Assembly (NCBI GenBank): GCA_913776195.1
Contig: CAJYMH010000017.1
Span: forward strand, 1-64,000
DNA length: 64,000 bases
From: an uncultured Caulobacter sp.
Lineage (GTDB): Bacteria > Pseudomonadota > Alphaproteobacteria > Caulobacterales > Caulobacteraceae
Direction of reading: 5' to 3'
Shown here one piece after another: positions 63,285 through 64,000 of this stretch. The stretch's first letter is position 1, and each line of letters begins with the position of its first letter. Made by a program: the position numbers and the translations under genes. The notes below the pieces were generated by a model. That model was not told the DNA's origin, did no database searches, and was given only the letters and a program-made list of their open reading frames with translations.

Positions 63285-63632
63285 CTACGGTCTCGGCGGT
63301 AGTAGCTTGTTTGCCAAGCCTTGAGCCGTGCCGAAGGCGGCGACAGCTTGGTTTCGGTTCATCCAGTCCCAAACCCACGTCGGCATCACGCCGTAAGCCA
63401 TCTCTCGCATGTTCAGCTCTGTGATCATGAAAATGTCGTCAGAGCTGAGCACGGCCTTAAGCCGTTCCGTGATGACTTGGGTGGGTACTTCGGTGAGGAT
63501 GATCCAAGTGCTCGTCGTGTAGCGCAGCCAGTCGATAGAGAAGGACCTTATCGTCGGCTCTAATACAGCTGGGTCACGCCACGCTGGTCCGCTGTAGCCA
63601 ATTCCAATATGGAGATAGCGCCTGCCCATCAT
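63285..63632 (-). CDS. Cas2/SinR-like ferredoxin-fold protein
   Basis: 115 residues. RYLHIGIGYSGPAWRDPAVL, LRYTTSTWIILTEVPTQVIT, ERLKAVLSSDDIFMITELNM and WVWDWM follow the pattern of SinR-family, Cas2/VapD-like small proteins: an N-terminal beta strand, the STWII-T strand, and the DDIFMITEL strand. The usual early Asp of active Cas2 is not evident. No CRISPR array is present. It overlaps the upstream membrane-protein gene by 4 bp. Confidence 0.55.
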   Translation of the reverse strand: MMGRRYLHIGIGYSGPAWRDPAVLEPTIRSFSIDWLRYTTSTWIILTEVPTQVITERLKAVLSSDDIFMITELNMREMAYGVMPTWVWDWMNRNQAVAAFGTAQGLANKLLPPRP

Positions 63633-64000
63633 TCTTCCTCGACGCCAACCGTCAGAGGATTGGGGCCTACCGTCTGATCAGGTAATGCCGGCATCTCTGA
63701 CGCTCCGAGGTCCAACCGCTTGGCCTGGATAAGCTCAGCGCCTTCCAACACGGCAATATTTGGGTTGCGCTCGGCAAAGCGCAGAGTGGCGAACAAGTAG
63801 ACCAGGAAGACCGCTGCTGTGAGCAAGGCGATCCCGGCGAGTGCCCAGAAGCCATCGATTCGATAAGCGACGATCCCGAAGACGATAACGACGCCCAGCA
63901 TCACGGTGCCGGTCTTCCCGATCACTCCACTACCGAACTTGATCCGGCCGATGGTCGTCTCGAACAGCTGATCGAAATCTATGATGGGGCGTGCGCCCGG
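63629..64000 (-). CDS. Two-helix membrane protein (5' end outside window)
   Basis: The frame is open to the right edge, giving at least 123 residues. FDQLFETTIGRIKFGSGVIG precedes two membrane segments (TVMLGVVIVFGIVAYRI; ALAGIALLTAAVFLVYLFAT), then a cytoplasmic tail with NIAVLEGAELIQAKRLDLGA, a motif I have the impression recurs in a broad family of uncharacterised two-helix proteins. It is translationally coupled to the Cas2/SinR-like gene. Confidence 0.65.
   Translation of the reverse strand, partial: PGARPIIDFDQLFETTIGRIKFGSGVIGKTGTVMLGVVIVFGIVAYRIDGFWALAGIALLTAAVFLVYLFATLRFAERNPNIAVLEGAELIQAKRLDLGASEMPALPDQTVGPNPLTVGVEEE

Larger units (their letters stand above)
46328..64000. mobile_element. 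Temperate-phage-like integrated element, left part (right end outside window)
   Basis: It begins at tRNA-His with an integrase, then shows phage-like early organisation: leftward operon of tiny overlapping genes, divergent CI/Cro regulators with shared operators, a rightward replication module, then accessory genes, a second recombinase and a DNA methylase. No capsid, tail, terminase or lysis genes are visible up to 64000, and no second copy of the tRNA 3' end was seen, so the element continues to the right. Whether it is an intact prophage or a phage-derived island cannot be decided here. Confidence 0.85.

Noticed and set aside
46328..64000. Search for a CRISPR array accompanying the Cas2-like gene
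   Set aside because: No regularly spaced direct repeats of 25-40 bp were seen anywhere in the window.
60000..64000. Search for the right-hand attachment copy of the tRNA-His 3' end
   Set aside because: No second copy of the T-arm/acceptor sequence was found by eye, so the element's right end is taken to be beyond 64000.

Overview
The window reads as a high-GC alphaproteobacterial chromosome, most likely order Caulobacterales (Caulobacter/Phenylobacterium/Brevundimonas type). Supporting features are the TonB-dependent receptor plus ExbB-ExbD-TonB machinery, a GapR-family (DUF2312) protein, alphaproteobacterial families DUF1289, DUF2948 and UPF0262, and a tRNA-His with A73 and no encoded G-1, which is the alphaproteobacterial exception. 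No species call is made from sequence alone.

Positions 1 to about 46,340 are ordinary chromosome. In order: the end of a TonB-dependent receptor; PhoA alkaline phosphatase; a capsule-type glycosyltransferase; an SDR/AraC/MFS cluster; DusA; a retropepsin-like protease; a CobT-like enzyme; a tandem pair of acyl-CoA dehydrogenases; MsrB; the biotin carboxylase subunit of propionyl-CoA carboxylase; LipB; a short FliN-like protein; tRNA-Leu; MgtE; a membrane-tethered GH24 lysozyme; isovaleryl-CoA dehydrogenase; a DUF47-Pit phosphate operon with a Pho box; a WYL regulator; topoisomerase IB; RlmJ; both methylmalonyl-CoA mutase subunits; a nitronate monooxygenase-like enzyme; BenE; tRNA-Thr; MurA; a compact hisD-UPF0262-LMW phosphatase-maf-RNase E/G-yacG run; tRNA-Phe; exbB-exbD-tonB; and tRNA-His. 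PccA, MutAB, CobT and the acyl-CoA dehydrogenases together indicate branched-chain and odd-chain acyl catabolism through propionyl-CoA and B12-dependent succinyl-CoA formation.

From tRNA-His to the right edge (about 17.6 kb) lies the left part of a temperate-phage-like integrated element; its other end is not in the window. An integrase sits 65 bp from the tRNA. A long leftward operon of tiny overlapping genes follows (excisionase-like, DUF3850, XRE regulator, a DNA-binding-domain-only TetR, a GapR homologue). Then comes an immunity region (CI-like repressor, Cro-like protein) whose two outward promoters share one operator layout, then a rightward replication module. After a cluster of hairpins come accessory genes: a two-gene cassette with HEPN-like motifs, a toxin-antitoxin pair under a doubled palindromic operator, small exported proteins, a second tyrosine recombinase, a DUF3164 protein, a D12-class adenine methylase, and a Cas2/SinR-like protein paired with a membrane protein that runs off the right edge. 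No phage structural genes, rRNA genes or CRISPR array are visible.
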